Source: Streptomyces lydicus (GTDB lineage Bacteria; Actinomycetota; Actinomycetes; Streptomycetales; Streptomycetaceae). Taken from it: 64,000 bases of DNA. Positions 52,465 to 61,564 of the stretch are shown piece by piece. Within the stretch, counting starts at the first letter, position 1; the number at the start of each line of letters is the position of its first letter. The notes beneath the pieces are model-generated. The model saw only the letters and a list, made by a program, of their open reading frames with translations. It made no database searches and had not been told where the DNA came from. The DNA is taken from positions 6,448,001 to 6,512,000 of the forward strand of contig NZ_RDTE01000003.1 in the NCBI RefSeq assembly GCF_004125265.1, read 5' to 3'. The translations under genes and the position numbers were made by a program.

Positions 52465-53547
52465 TCAGGAGGACTGGGCCGTGGTGTAGAGGTTCTTGGC
52501 GTCGTCGCCGAAGTACGGGCCGAACATGGTGTTGGCCCAGAACTGGTAGCCGAAGCTGTTCACCGAGGACTGCAGCCCGGTGCCGGTCTTCTCGTCGAAG
52601 GTGGTGAACCAGGGGCCGCCGCTGGAGCCGCCGGTCATGTTGCAGGCGAGGCCGTGGTCACCGGAGAACAGCGGGTCCTTGAAGGTGGTGCCGCTGCAGT
52701 AGATCAGCTTGCTGCCGTCGTACGGGGCGGCCGCGGGGAAGCCGAAGGCGTACATCGCCTTGCTGTAGCCGGAGTTGAAGGACAGGCCCTGGCCGCCGAC
52801 GACATCGGTGAGCTTCTTGCCGTCGAGCGGGGCGACCACCGCGGCACCGACGTCGTAGTTGATGTCCTCGCTCGCCGTCCACTGCGGGGTGGAGAGCGTC
52901 TTGGCCGCCGCCCACTTGCCGTACGGCGCCTCGCCGTCGTGGTAGCCGGGGACGAAGATCCAGTCGGTGTGCCAGACGCCGCCCAGCTTCACACAGTGCC
53001 CCGCGGTGAGCACGGTGCTCTTGTTGCCGCTGGTCACCGCGTCACCGGAACAGGCGGCGGTGCGGCCCTGGTAGGTGAAGAACACCCGGCCGGTGGTCTT
53101 GGTGACCGCGCCGCCGCCGGTCCAGGGCCCGCCGGCCTGGGGGAGCGTGCCGGGGAGCAGCGGGCCGGCGGCGGGCGCCTTCCCGGCCTCCGAGGCCTGC
53201 GGGAGCCGCGGGAGCCGCGGGAGCCGCGGGAGCGTGGGGGCCACCGTCAGCGGGGCGCCGCGCGGGACCGCGGTGGCGGGGGTGTGCTTCGCGGGTGCGG
53301 TGAGGTCCAGGGGTACGGCGCTGCGCATCCGGTCCGCGGTCCAGAAGGCGTCGGCGGCGGTCCGCGGGGCGGGGGAGCGGTGGGAGGGGGAGTGCTGCCC
53401 GGTGGCGGCGGCCGAGCCGGCGGGGAGCAGCAGGGCGAGCAGCGTACCGGCGGCGGTCAGGGTGCCGAGGGCGGCCCGGGACCTGTGCACACGGCGTGGC
53501 GCGGGGATGCCGTGAACTGCCGGTATGCCGCGAACGGTTCGTCTCAC
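52465..53547 (-). CDS. Secreted trypsin-like serine peptidase
   Basis: A 360-aa exported protease of the S1 fold (V8/glutamyl-endopeptidase-like subgroup). A basic start (VRRTVRG) and hydrophobic core (about 25-48, TLTAAGTLLALLLPAGSAAA) form the signal peptide. The pro-region contains an LPRLPRLPRLP repeat. Catalytic His is in VLTAGHCVK, Asp in ASEDINYDVGAAV and Ser in TGGSSGGPWF. The pairing of cysteines (ACSGDA with GHC; IYCSG with LACN) is as in the family. The GTG at 53547 has AAGGAG 6 nt upstream. Convergent with the CocE gene. Confidence 0.9.
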   Translation of the reverse strand: MRRTVRGIPAVHGIPAPRRVHRSRAALGTLTAAGTLLALLLPAGSAAATGQHSPSHRSPAPRTAADAFWTADRMRSAVPLDLTAPAKHTPATAVPRGAPLTVAPTLPRLPRLPRLPQASEAGKAPAAGPLLPGTLPQAGGPWTGGGAVTKTTGRVFFTYQGRTAACSGDAVTSGNKSTVLTAGHCVKLGGVWHTDWIFVPGYHDGEAPYGKWAAAKTLSTPQWTASEDINYDVGAAVVAPLDGKKLTDVVGGQGLSFNSGYSKAMYAFGFPAAAPYDGSKLIYCSGTTFKDPLFSGDHGLACNMTGGSSGGPWFTTFDEKTGTGLQSSVNSFGYQFWANTMFGPYFGDDAKNLYTTAQSS

Positions 53548-53788
53548 GCGTAACTCCTTCTGCGGGGGCCGCGCGCGCCGGGGCGCGTACGGCCGCGGGG
53601 GATCGGGGCCGCGCGCGGGCGGCCCCGGCAGACGAGTGGTGCGGATCCGAGGCAAGGGTGCCACCGGAAGCGACAGGAGGGCAGGGGGCGTACGGGGATT
53701 CGACGCGCCGGGGCGGTGCGGCGGATCGGCCCCCGGCCGGCGAGCACCGCAATCTCGCCATCCCTCGGCCCCGCCCCCTCCTCAGCCC

Positions 53789-54724
53789 TCAACCACGCCC
53801 GATATAAGGCATGTTGGTCGCCATCACCGTCGCGAACTGCACATTGGCGTTCAGTGGCAGCTCCGCCATGTGCACCACCGTGCGGGCCACATCCGCCGCG
53901 TCCATCACCGGCTCCACCGCCAGTTCGCCGTTCGCCTGCAGAATGCCGGTCTGCATCCGGCCGGTCATCTCGGTCGCCGCATTGCCGATGTCGATCTGGC
54001 CGCAGGCGATGCCGTACGGACGGCCGTCCAGGGAGAGGGACTTGGTCAGGCCGGTCATCGCGTGCTTGGTGGCCGTGTACGCCACGGAGCGCGGGCGCGG
54101 CGCGTGCGCGGAGACCGAGCCGTTGTTGATGATGCGTCCGCCCTGCGGCTCCTGGGACTTCATGGCGCGGAACGCGGCCTGGGCGCAGAGGAAGGAGCCG
54201 GTGAGGTTGACGTCGACGACCGCGCGCCAGTCGTCGTAGGCAAGGTCCTCCAGCGCTGCCGCCCGGCCGAACGTGCCCGCGTTGTTGAAGAGCAGATCGA
54301 TCCGGCCGAAGCGTTCGCGGGCGGCGGCGAAGAGGGCGTCGACCTCATCGGGTCGGGTGACATCGGTCGGCACCGTCAGCACCGCGGGGCCGCCGGCGTC
54401 CAGCGGGCCCGCCAGCCGCGAGGTCTCCGCCAGCGCCTGTGCGCGCCGCCCGGCCAGGACCACCGTCCAGTGGGCGGCGATCAGCGCATGGGCGACCGCC
54501 CGCCCGATACCGGACCCGGCGCCGGTGACCACGGCCACCTTCCGGTGCGGTGCCCCGCCCTGCCGTGCCTCCTGTGGCGCAGGTGCCGTCTGCATGCTCT
54601 GCCCGCCCCGCGAGGCCGGTGCCGGCAGTGTGGGCCGGTCCGCGGTCGCCGTGCCGCCCACCTGCCCGGCCCGTGCCCTCGGCGTCGTCCGCGTGGTCCG
54701 TGCCGGCTCTGTGTTCTCTGCCAT
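53789..54724 (-). CDS. Short-chain dehydrogenase/reductase
   Basis: 311 aa. The SDR core starts near residue 60 (VAVVTGAGSGIGRAVAHALI) with NNAGTFGRA, the catalytic Ser in IINNGSVSAHA and YTATKHAMTG with Tyr and Lys. The first 58 residues are Ala/Thr/Arg-rich and disordered. The ATG at 54724 is 6 nt after TACGCT (complement of 54731-54736) and has no ribosome binding site, so it appears leaderless; a start at 54595 would give a conventional short SDR. The substrate is unknown. Confidence 0.82.
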   Translation of the reverse strand: MAENTEPARTTRTTPRARAGQVGGTATADRPTLPAPASRGGQSMQTAPAPQEARQGGAPHRKVAVVTGAGSGIGRAVAHALIAAHWTVVLAGRRAQALAETSRLAGPLDAGGPAVLTVPTDVTRPDEVDALFAAARERFGRIDLLFNNAGTFGRAAALEDLAYDDWRAVVDVNLTGSFLCAQAAFRAMKSQEPQGGRIINNGSVSAHAPRPRSVAYTATKHAMTGLTKSLSLDGRPYGIACGQIDIGNAATEMTGRMQTGILQANGELAVEPVMDAADVARTVVHMAELPLNANVQFATVMATNMPYIGRG

Positions 54725-54773
54725 GGCGGCAGCGTAATCGGCGTACGGCGGGCGTACGGGCAGCCGCCGCGCC

Positions 54774-55724
54774 TCAGCCCGTGGTGTGGAAGCGCCGCAG
54801 CACCGCGGCCTTCGTGGCGGTGAACTCCTCCTCGGTGAGGACGCCCTCCCGGCGCAGCTCGCCCAGTTCGCGCAGCCGGCGCAGCAGGGCGTCATGGTCG
54901 TCGGCGGGGGCCGCGCCGGATGCCGGGGGAGCGGCCGGGGCGGGTGCCGCGGGGGCAGGCAGGGCCGGGGAGGCGTGCCGGGCCGGGGTGCCCGCCGTCA
55001 GGGCCTTGCCGGGGCCGGCGGCCGACGGGTGCGGCAGCCGTGCCGCGACCGCGGCCGCCAGCAGCGCCGTCGTGCCGCTCTCCTTCTTGAAGCCCCACAG
55101 TTCGATGGCGTGGGGGTCGTGCTCCGGCGCGATCCGCTCGGTCGCCCCGTGCGTCCGGAAGCGGAGATAGCCGGACTCCAGCCCGGCGGCGGCCCGCCAC
55201 TCCACCGCCTCCAGATCGGCCAGCGCGAAGTCCCTGGGGCCCTGGTTGCGCTTGGTCTCACTGGTGTTCCAGCGCCATTCGAGGTGCACCCGCTCCCCGT
55301 CGAAGGAAGCGATCCCGTCCACCCCCGCGGCCGACAGCGGCACGGCCGGACCGGGCAGCAGATAGCGGTCGGCGGGCCCGTCCGGTACCTGCTCCAGCAG
55401 CAGGGCCTGGCGCACCGCGTCCACGAAGTACTCGGCGACATCGGCCCGCGCGGCGTCCACCGCCACCTGATACGGGTTCGCCTCGTCCGGCAGTCCGCCG
55501 CCGGTGACCTGTAACAGCGGATCCGCGCCCTCCCGCAGCCGCAGTCGCAGCCGTCCGCCCTTGCGGGCCGGTTCGTAGGCGACCCCGGCCATCGCGATCA
55601 GCGGCACCGTGAACTCACCGAGATCCCGGCGGAGTTTGTGCACCCCGCGCTCGTGCCCCGGCACGATTCGCACGGCCTCGTCGTCGAAGGTCCAGGTCCC
55701 GTCGCGCACCATCAGTTCAGCCAT
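54774..55724 (-). CDS. DUF4429 protein with C-terminal SHOCT motif
   Basis: A 316-aa cytoplasmic protein. Two copies of the DUF4429 beta-barrel are seen: GTWTFDDEAVRIVPGHERGV in the N-terminal half and GIASFDGERVHLEWRW near residue 135. After an Ala/Pro linker comes a SHOCT helix pair (LLRRLRELGELRREGVLTEE, followed by EFTATKAAVL), usually involved in oligomerisation or membrane association. The ATG at 55724 is 7 nt after TAGGAT and lacks a ribosome binding site, so it appears leaderless. Function of the family is unknown. Confidence 0.85.
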   Translation of the reverse strand: MAELMVRDGTWTFDDEAVRIVPGHERGVHKLRRDLGEFTVPLIAMAGVAYEPARKGGRLRLRLREGADPLLQVTGGGLPDEANPYQVAVDAARADVAEYFVDAVRQALLLEQVPDGPADRYLLPGPAVPLSAAGVDGIASFDGERVHLEWRWNTSETKRNQGPRDFALADLEAVEWRAAAGLESGYLRFRTHGATERIAPEHDPHAIELWGFKKESGTTALLAAAVAARLPHPSAAGPGKALTAGTPARHASPALPAPAAPAPAAPPASGAAPADDHDALLRRLRELGELRREGVLTEEEFTATKAAVLRRFHTTG

Positions 55725-55889
55725 GCCCCGAATCCTACGGAGGCACGGCGGGTGCCGTGATTGTCCGACGGCGTCCGTTGCGGGACGGGTCCTCATCCAC
55801 CTGTCATGCCTGCGACGTGCACGGGACAGCGCCGCGCCGTCCCGCCGCCCTGCAATCACCGGTGACAACCGCCGCCAGGGGAGGGCCAG

Positions 55890-57518
55890 ATGACGCACCA
55901 CGCACCGTACGAGCAGGAGATCAGGGCCGCCGCCGCACACGTCGGCCGCCGCCGCTTTCTCACCGTCACCGGAGCCGCCGCCGCGCTCGCCTTCACGACC
56001 AACCTCCCGGGCACCGGTGCCTTCGCCGCCGAGGCCGATGCGCGGAAGATCGCCGAGAACCCCTTCACGCTCGGCGTGGCCTCCGGGGACCCGCAGCCCG
56101 GCTCCGTGGTGCTGTGGACCCGGCTCGCGCCGCGGCCGTACGAGGAAGGCAACGGTATGCCGGACGCCAGGGTCACCGTCCGCTGGGAAGTCGCCTACGA
56201 CGAGCGCTTCCAGCGGCTGGCCGGCCGGGGCCGCGCCGAGGCGCACCCGGAGTTCAACCACTCCGTGCACATCGAGCCCACCGGCCTCGCACCCGACCGC
56301 GTCTACTACTACCGCTTCCGCGCCGGCAACTGGATCAGCCCGGTCGGCCGCACCCGCACCGCGCCCGCCCGCGCCGCCCGGCTCTCCGAGCTGAAGCTCG
56401 CCGCGGTCTCCTGCCAGGCCTACCACGACGGCTACTTCACGGCCTACCGGCACCTGGCCGAGGAAGACCTCGACGTCGTCTTCCACCTCGGCGACTACCT
56501 CTACGAGTACCCGGTCGACGCGGCCGGCGGCGTCCGCCGCTACACCGACCGCACACTGCCCGCGGTCTTCAACCGGGAGGCGGTCACCCTGGAGGACTAC
56601 CGGCTGCGCTACGCCCTCTACAAGTCCGACCCGGACCTGCAGGCCGCGCACGCCGCGCACCCCTTCGTCGTCACCTGGGACGACCACGAGGTGGAGAACA
56701 ACTACGCCTCCGGCATCAGCGAGGACGACCTCCCGCCCGCCGCGTTCCTCGTCCGCCGGGCCGCCGCCTACCGGGCGTACTGGGAGAACCAGCCGTTGCG
56801 CCGTCCGCAGCGGCCCGACGGTCCCGACGCCCGGCTCTACCGCCGCGTCCCGTACGGACAGCTCGCCCAGTTCGACATCCTCGACACCCGCCAGTACCGC
56901 TCCGACCAGGCCTACGGCGACGGCTGGCACGCCCCGGGCCCCGAGTCCCTGGACCCCGCGCGCACCCTGACCGGCGCCGCCCAGGAGCGCTGGCTGATCG
57001 ACGGCTGGCGGCAGTCCTCCGCGCGCTGGAACGTCCTGCCGCAGCAGGTCACCTTCTCCGAGCGGCGCAACGCCACCGGCCCCGGCTACCAGCTGAGCAT
57101 GGACGCCTGGGACGGCTACGCGGCCTCCCGCGACCGGGTCCTTACGGGCGCGGAGTCGGCGGGCGTGGACAACCTCGTCGTGCTCACCGGCGATGTGCAC
57201 GTCCACTACGCCTTCGACATCAAGAAGGACTTCAAGGACCCCGGCTCGCGCACCGCGGGGGTGGAGTTCGTCACCACCTCGATCGCCAGCGGCGAGGACG
57301 GCGCGGACAAGCCCGCCAACTGGGCCACGTACCTGGCCGCCAACCCGCACATGAAGTTCTACAACGGCCGGCGCGGCTATGTCACCGTCACCCTCGGCCA
57401 GGACACCGCCCGCGCCGACTACCGCACGGTGTCCGCCGTCACCACCCCCGGGGCGCCGGTGCACACCGCCGCCTCCTTCGTCTCCGAGGCGGGTGATCCG
57501 GGGCTGAAGCCCGCCTGA
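55890..57518 (+). CDS. phoD: PhoD-type alkaline phosphatase, Tat-exported
   Basis: A 542-aa phosphodiesterase/alkaline phosphatase. The twin-arginine signal GRRRFLTVTGAAAALAF (residues 19-35) is followed by an AFAAEAD cleavage region. The PhoD N-domain (about 50-150) and the metallophosphoesterase domain follow. Metal ligands lie in AVSCQAYHDGYFTAY, VFHLGDYLYEY, VTWDDHEVENNY and LTGDVHVHYAF. It is secreted folded and uses Ca and Fe in relatives, releasing phosphate from wall teichoic acid or phosphodiesters. GGGGAGGG precedes the ATG. Control by PhoP is expected in Streptomyces, but I could not see a convincing PHO box. Confidence 0.93.
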   Translation: MTHHAPYEQEIRAAAAHVGRRRFLTVTGAAAALAFTTNLPGTGAFAAEADARKIAENPFTLGVASGDPQPGSVVLWTRLAPRPYEEGNGMPDARVTVRWEVAYDERFQRLAGRGRAEAHPEFNHSVHIEPTGLAPDRVYYYRFRAGNWISPVGRTRTAPARAARLSELKLAAVSCQAYHDGYFTAYRHLAEEDLDVVFHLGDYLYEYPVDAAGGVRRYTDRTLPAVFNREAVTLEDYRLRYALYKSDPDLQAAHAAHPFVVTWDDHEVENNYASGISEDDLPPAAFLVRRAAAYRAYWENQPLRRPQRPDGPDARLYRRVPYGQLAQFDILDTRQYRSDQAYGDGWHAPGPESLDPARTLTGAAQERWLIDGWRQSSARWNVLPQQVTFSERRNATGPGYQLSMDAWDGYAASRDRVLTGAESAGVDNLVVLTGDVHVHYAFDIKKDFKDPGSRTAGVEFVTTSIASGEDGADKPANWATYLAANPHMKFYNGRRGYVTVTLGQDTARADYRTVSAVTTPGAPVHTAASFVSEAGDPGLKPA

Positions 57519-57652
57519 CCGGGCCTGCCGGGACCTGGGTCCTAGGACCTCCACACGTCCGGTTTCCGCCCAAGGGACCGGTCCGGAACCTGCCGGGAGC
57601 CGCCTTGTGCATGACACCATGGTGCCGCCCTCGACGACCCATGGAGACGCAG

Positions 57653-58987
57653 ATGACGGAGCCCGGAGCGGCTGATTCCACGGACCTTCCCGCCATAGCC
57701 GAGCGGGGCGCGGCAGCAGCACCGACTGCACCGGCCCCGCTGCCCGCGTCCCGCCGCACCGGCCTCCTCGTCACCCTCGTCCTCGGCGGCCTCACGGCGG
57801 TCCCGCCGCTCTCCATGGACATGTATCTGCCGGCCCTGCCGCAGGTCACCGCTGTTTTGCACAGCCCGGCCGCCACCGTCCAGCTCACCTTGACCACCTG
57901 CCTGGCGGGCATGGCGCTGGGCCAGATGATCGTCGGCCCGATGAGCGACAAGTGGGGCCGCCGCCGCCCGCTGCTGGCCGGAATGGTGATCTACATCCTG
58001 GCGACCGCGCTGTGCGCCCTCGCCCCCACCGCCGAACTCCTCATCGGCTGCCGCCTGTTGCAGGGCCTGGCGGGATCCGCCGGGATCGTCATCGCCCGGG
58101 CGGTGGTCCGCGACCTCTACGACGGCGTGGCGATGGCCCGGTTCTTCTCCACCCTGATGCTGATCTCCGGAGCGGCGCCGGTGGTCGCCCCGCTCATCGG
58201 CGGGCAGATCCTCCGGATCACCGACTGGCGCGGCGTGTTCGTCGTCCTCACCGCCGTCGGGGTGGCGCTCACCCTCCTGGTGTGGCGCCGGCTCGACGAG
58301 ACCCTGCCGCCCGCCCGCCGCCACCCCGGCGGCCTCGGCCAGGCCCTGCGCACCATGCGCGATCTGCTCGCCGACCGTGCCTTCTCCGGCTACCTCCTCG
58401 TCGGCGCCTTCGCCTTCGCCGCCCTCTTCGCCTACATCTCCGCCTCGCCTTTCGTCATCCAGGAGATCTACGGCGCCTCCCCGCAGACCTTCAGTCTGCT
58501 CTTCGGCCTCAACTCGGTCGGCCTGGTGTGTGTCGGCCAGTTCAACGGCAAGGTCCTGGTCGGCCGGGTCAGCCTCGACAAGGTGCTCGGCACCGGACTG
58601 GCCGTGATCGTCCTCGCCGCCACCGCGCTGCTGGTGATGTCCTCCGGCGTCCTCGGCCGCCCCGGCCTGGTCCCGGTGGCGGCCGGCCTCTTCGTCCTGA
58701 TGTCGGCGATGGGCCTGGTCATGCCGAGCACCAACACCCTCGCGCTGCTGCGCACCCCGCATGCGGCCGGCTCCGCCTCCGCGCTGCTGGGCACCTCCAC
58801 CTTCCTGCTCGGCTCGGTGGCCTCGCCGCTGGTGGGCATCGCGGGCGAGCGGACGGCCCTGCCGATGGCCCTCGTACAGCTCTCCTGCGCCATATTGGCG
58901 CTCGTGAGCTTCCTGGGGATGTGCCGCCCGTGGCAGCGTAGGGGGGAGAGCGACGGGAGCACGGCCGGCGAGAGGACCAGGCTCTGA
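57653..58987 (+). CDS. Bcr/CflA-family multidrug MFS transporter
   Basis: A 444-aa, 12-helix drug exporter of the DHA1 Bcr/CflA group. After a 35-residue Ala/Pro leader come LSMDMYLPALPQVTAVL (family signature), GQMIVGPMSDKWGRRRPLLAG (motif A) and RAVVRDLYDG. The ATG at 57653 has GGAGAC 6-7 nt before it; ATG 57641 is the alternative. The stop overlaps a CTG that probably starts the serine hydrolase gene, so the two may be co-translated. A dedicated pump and hydrolase pair for one compound is possible. Confidence 0.88.
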   Translation: MTEPGAADSTDLPAIAERGAAAAPTAPAPLPASRRTGLLVTLVLGGLTAVPPLSMDMYLPALPQVTAVLHSPAATVQLTLTTCLAGMALGQMIVGPMSDKWGRRRPLLAGMVIYILATALCALAPTAELLIGCRLLQGLAGSAGIVIARAVVRDLYDGVAMARFFSTLMLISGAAPVVAPLIGGQILRITDWRGVFVVLTAVGVALTLLVWRRLDETLPPARRHPGGLGQALRTMRDLLADRAFSGYLLVGAFAFAALFAYISASPFVIQEIYGASPQTFSLLFGLNSVGLVCVGQFNGKVLVGRVSLDKVLGTGLAVIVLAATALLVMSSGVLGRPGLVPVAAGLFVLMSAMGLVMPSTNTLALLRTPHAAGSASALLGTSTFLLGSVASPLVGIAGERTALPMALVQLSCAILALVSFLGMCRPWQRRGESDGSTAGERTRL

Positions 58988-60120
58988 ACGCACCGAGACT
59001 CACCTACGGCACGCCCGCCCGGGCGGGACTGGACCCCGCCTCGATGGAGCGGCTGGTCCGCGGCGTGCGGGCGCTGCCCGAGGGCCGTCCGCCCTGGGCA
59101 CCCGGAGTCGTCGTCCTGGCCGGCCGCGGCCCCGTCGTCGCCGCCGAGGCCGCCGCGGGCTGGGCGCTGCGCTACCGGGCCTGGGACCCCGAGCGCGGGC
59201 GCGGCCTCGATCTGCCCCGCGACCTGTGGGAACCGATGCGGGTCGGCACGGTCTTCGACCTGGCCTCGCTCAGCAAGCTCTTCACCGCCATCGCCGCGGT
59301 CCAGCAGATCGAGCGCGGCCGGCTGGCCCTCGACGACGAGGTCCGCGCCGATCTGCCCGTCTTCGCCCCCGGCATCACCGTCCGGCAGCTGCTCACCCAC
59401 ACCTCCGGCCTCGCCCCCGAGCTGCCCTTTTACGACCACCGGACCCGCGCCGCCCAACTGGCGCTCCTGTGGGCCGAGGCCGCGGCCCCCGGCGGGCGCC
59501 CCGGCACCGCACACCGCTACTCCGACCTCAACCTCATCGCCCTCCAGCTCCTCCTGGAGCACCGCACCGGCCGGCGGCTCGACGCCCTGGTCCGCGACGG
59601 CATCACCGGCCCGCTGGACATGTGCAGCACCACCTACGGCCCGCTGGCGCCGCAGGGCGTGGCGGCGACCGAGGACCAGCGGCGGCCCTGGGCCAAGGCG
59701 GACCGCGGCCTGGTCCGCGGCGAGGTGCACGACGAGAACGCCTGGGCACTGGGCGGCGTGGCCGGACACGCGGGCCTCTTCTCCACCGCGCAGGACCTGG
59801 CCGTGCTGTGCCGCACCCTGCTCAACGGCGGCGCCTACGGCACGGCCCGGATCCTCGGCCCCGATGCCGTCGCCGCCCTCCTCGACCCGCCGGGTCTGGG
59901 TTTCGGCGTCGACCAGCCGTACTTCATGGGCGAGTTGGCGGGCCGCGGCGCGGCCGGGCACACCGGCTTCACCGGCACCAGCCTGGTCCTCGACCGGGCC
60001 ACCGACACCTTCCTCGTCCTCCTCGCCAACACCGTCCACCCCCGCCGCCACAACGGCGGCAGCGCCCCACGGGCCGCGGCCGCCACCCGGCTGGCCCGCG
60101 CGGTGGTCCGCGCCACCTGA
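58984..60120 (+). CDS. Beta-lactamase-like serine hydrolase
   Basis: A 378-aa class C beta-lactamase/DD-peptidase-fold hydrolase. The SxxK motif is SLSK (Ser95, Lys98) in FDLASLSKLFTAI, the second box is YSDLN and the third box HTGFTGTSLV. No signal peptide is present, so it is a cytoplasmic esterase or amidase rather than a secreted beta-lactamase. The CTG at 58984 overlaps the Bcr gene stop as CTGA with AGAGGA 7 nt upstream and restores the NAPRLTYGTPARAGLD leader typical of relatives; the first ATG is 59044. Confidence 0.82.
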   Translation: MNAPRLTYGTPARAGLDPASMERLVRGVRALPEGRPPWAPGVVVLAGRGPVVAAEAAAGWALRYRAWDPERGRGLDLPRDLWEPMRVGTVFDLASLSKLFTAIAAVQQIERGRLALDDEVRADLPVFAPGITVRQLLTHTSGLAPELPFYDHRTRAAQLALLWAEAAAPGGRPGTAHRYSDLNLIALQLLLEHRTGRRLDALVRDGITGPLDMCSTTYGPLAPQGVAATEDQRRPWAKADRGLVRGEVHDENAWALGGVAGHAGLFSTAQDLAVLCRTLLNGGAYGTARILGPDAVAALLDPPGLGFGVDQPYFMGELAGRGAAGHTGFTGTSLVLDRATDTFLVLLANTVHPRRHNGGSAPRAAAATRLARAVVRAT

Positions 60121-60221
60121 CCGGGCCGGAGTACCCCGTCATCAGGCGAGGCACCCCACGACCGGACAGGGCACCCCTCGACCAGGCAAGGCACCCCACC
60201 GGCCCCCGTAGAATTTCCCCC

Positions 60222-61211
60222 ATGCACGAGGAACTGCGCGCCGCGCTGGCGGGCCTGCTCGACGGCCTGCCGCCCAAACAGGCCGCGCAGGCCGTCGAGC
60301 GGCTGATCGCCAACTACCGGGGACGCACCCCCACCGACGCCCCGGTCCTGCGCGACCGCGCGGATGTGGCCGCGTACGCCGCCTACCGCATGCCGGCCAC
60401 CTTCGAGGCGGTACGGGCGGCGCTGGCCGCGTTCGCCGCACGGGTCCCGGACTGGTCCCCGGCCACCCACGTCGACATCGGCGGCGGCACCGGCGCCGCC
60501 ACCTGGGCCACCGCGGCCACCTGGGAAGGCCCCCGCAGCACCGTCCTGGACTGGGCACAGCCCGCCCTCGACCTCGGCAGGGAACTGGCCGCCAAGACCC
60601 TCCCCGACACCACCTGGCAGCGGGCGGTCATCGGCGAGGGCCTGTCGGTCCCGGCCGGCACGGACCTGGTCACCGTCTCCTACGTCCTGGGGGAGCTCCG
60701 CCCCGAGGACCGCCGCGCCGTCGTCGCCGCGGCGGCCACCGCGGCGGCCACCGTCGTCCTGATCGAACCCGGCACCCCCGAGGGCTACCTCCGCATCCGC
60801 GAGGCCCGCACCCAGCTCACCGAGGCCGGACTGCGCATCGTCGCGCCCTGCCCGCACAGCGACACCTGTCCGATCGTCCCGCTCGTCCCCGGGCCGGGGG
60901 CGCCCCCGGCGGTGGCCGGCGGAGACTGGTGCCACTTCGCCGCCCGGGTCAACCGCTCCTCCCTCCACCGCCAGGTCAAGGGCGGCTCCCTCCCGTACGA
61001 GGACGAGAAGTTCAGCTACGTGGCCGCGACCACCCTCGACGCCACCCCCGCCCCCGCCCGCATCATCCGCAAACCCCAACTCCGCAAGGGCCAGGTCCTC
61101 CTGGACCTGTGCACGGCGCAGGACGGGCTGCAGCGCACCACGGTGACCAAGCGGCACGGCACCCACTACCGCGACGCCCGCGACGCCGCCTGGGGCGACG
61201 ACTGGTCCTGA
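60222..61211 (+). CDS. Rsm22-family small ribosomal subunit methyltransferase-like protein
   Basis: A 329-aa Rsm22-type protein, related to the mitochondrial mS-Rsm22 assembly factor. The Rossmann part has THVDIGGGTGAATWA and LVTVSYVLGELRPEDR. The C-terminal cluster CPHSDTCPIV with WCHF supplies cysteines that bind an iron-sulfur cluster in homologues, followed by RVNRSSLHRQVKGG and EKFSYVAAT. It probably acts on small-subunit rRNA assembly. The ATG at 60222 is 7 nt after TAGAAT (60209-60214) and has no ribosome binding site: leaderless. The GGCACCCC repeats just upstream (about 60140-60200) have no clear role. Confidence 0.88.
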   Translation: MHEELRAALAGLLDGLPPKQAAQAVERLIANYRGRTPTDAPVLRDRADVAAYAAYRMPATFEAVRAALAAFAARVPDWSPATHVDIGGGTGAATWATAATWEGPRSTVLDWAQPALDLGRELAAKTLPDTTWQRAVIGEGLSVPAGTDLVTVSYVLGELRPEDRRAVVAAAATAAATVVLIEPGTPEGYLRIREARTQLTEAGLRIVAPCPHSDTCPIVPLVPGPGAPPAVAGGDWCHFAARVNRSSLHRQVKGGSLPYEDEKFSYVAATTLDATPAPARIIRKPQLRKGQVLLDLCTAQDGLQRTTVTKRHGTHYRDARDAAWGDDWS

Positions 61212-61255
61212 CCGGGCCCACGGGAATTCAGGCCGGCGTCCGGGCGGCCCGCGGC

Positions 61256-61432
61256 TCACTTCTCCCGCGCCCGCTCCTGGAACTTGCGCAGCAGTTCACC
61301 GCGCCGTTCCTGTGCCTGGGACCGTCCCGGGCCGCCGCGGTCCGCGGCGCCGCCGCCACGCAGCGCGCCGCGCGAGAGCTTGGCGCGCGTACCGCCGACC
61401 CCGAGCATTCCGCCGGCATTTCCCTTGCTCAT
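61256..61432 (-). CDS. DUF6243-type small protein (58 aa)
   Basis: A basic Gly/Arg-rich 58-residue protein that begins MSKGNAGGMLGVGGTRAKLS and ends with a charged helix, ELLRKFQERAREK. It resembles the Streptomyces DUF6243 family, of unknown function. AAGGGG precedes the ATG at 61432. It is divergent from the TetR gene, and the shared region holds three tandem operators, so it is the likely target of that repressor. Confidence 0.7.
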   Translation of the reverse strand: MSKGNAGGMLGVGGTRAKLSRGALRGGGAADRGGPGRSQAQERRGELLRKFQERAREK

Positions 61433-61470
61433 GGAATTCCCCTTCCTCGTCGCTTTCCTCCACATCGAAC

Positions 61471-61538
61471 GAGACGGGTCGTCTCGCTCGATTTCCATCA
61501 TGAGCGAGACGACCCGTCTCGTCAAGACGATACGTCTC
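61471..61538. promoter_or_regulatory. Three TetR operators GAGACG-N3-CGTCTC
   Basis: Palindromes at 61471-61485 (spacer GGT), 61506-61520 (ACC) and 61524-61538 (ATA, one arm AAGACG). Their centres are 35 and 18 bp apart. They cover the divergent promoters of the DUF6243-type and TetR genes. Confidence 0.8.
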
Positions 61539-61564
61539 GCCTCTCCCTCGCTAGACTTCCCCGC

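Noticed and set aside
55725..55889. Possible PHO box before phoD
   Set aside because: Only weak, interrupted matches to GTTCACC-type repeats were found; not enough to call.
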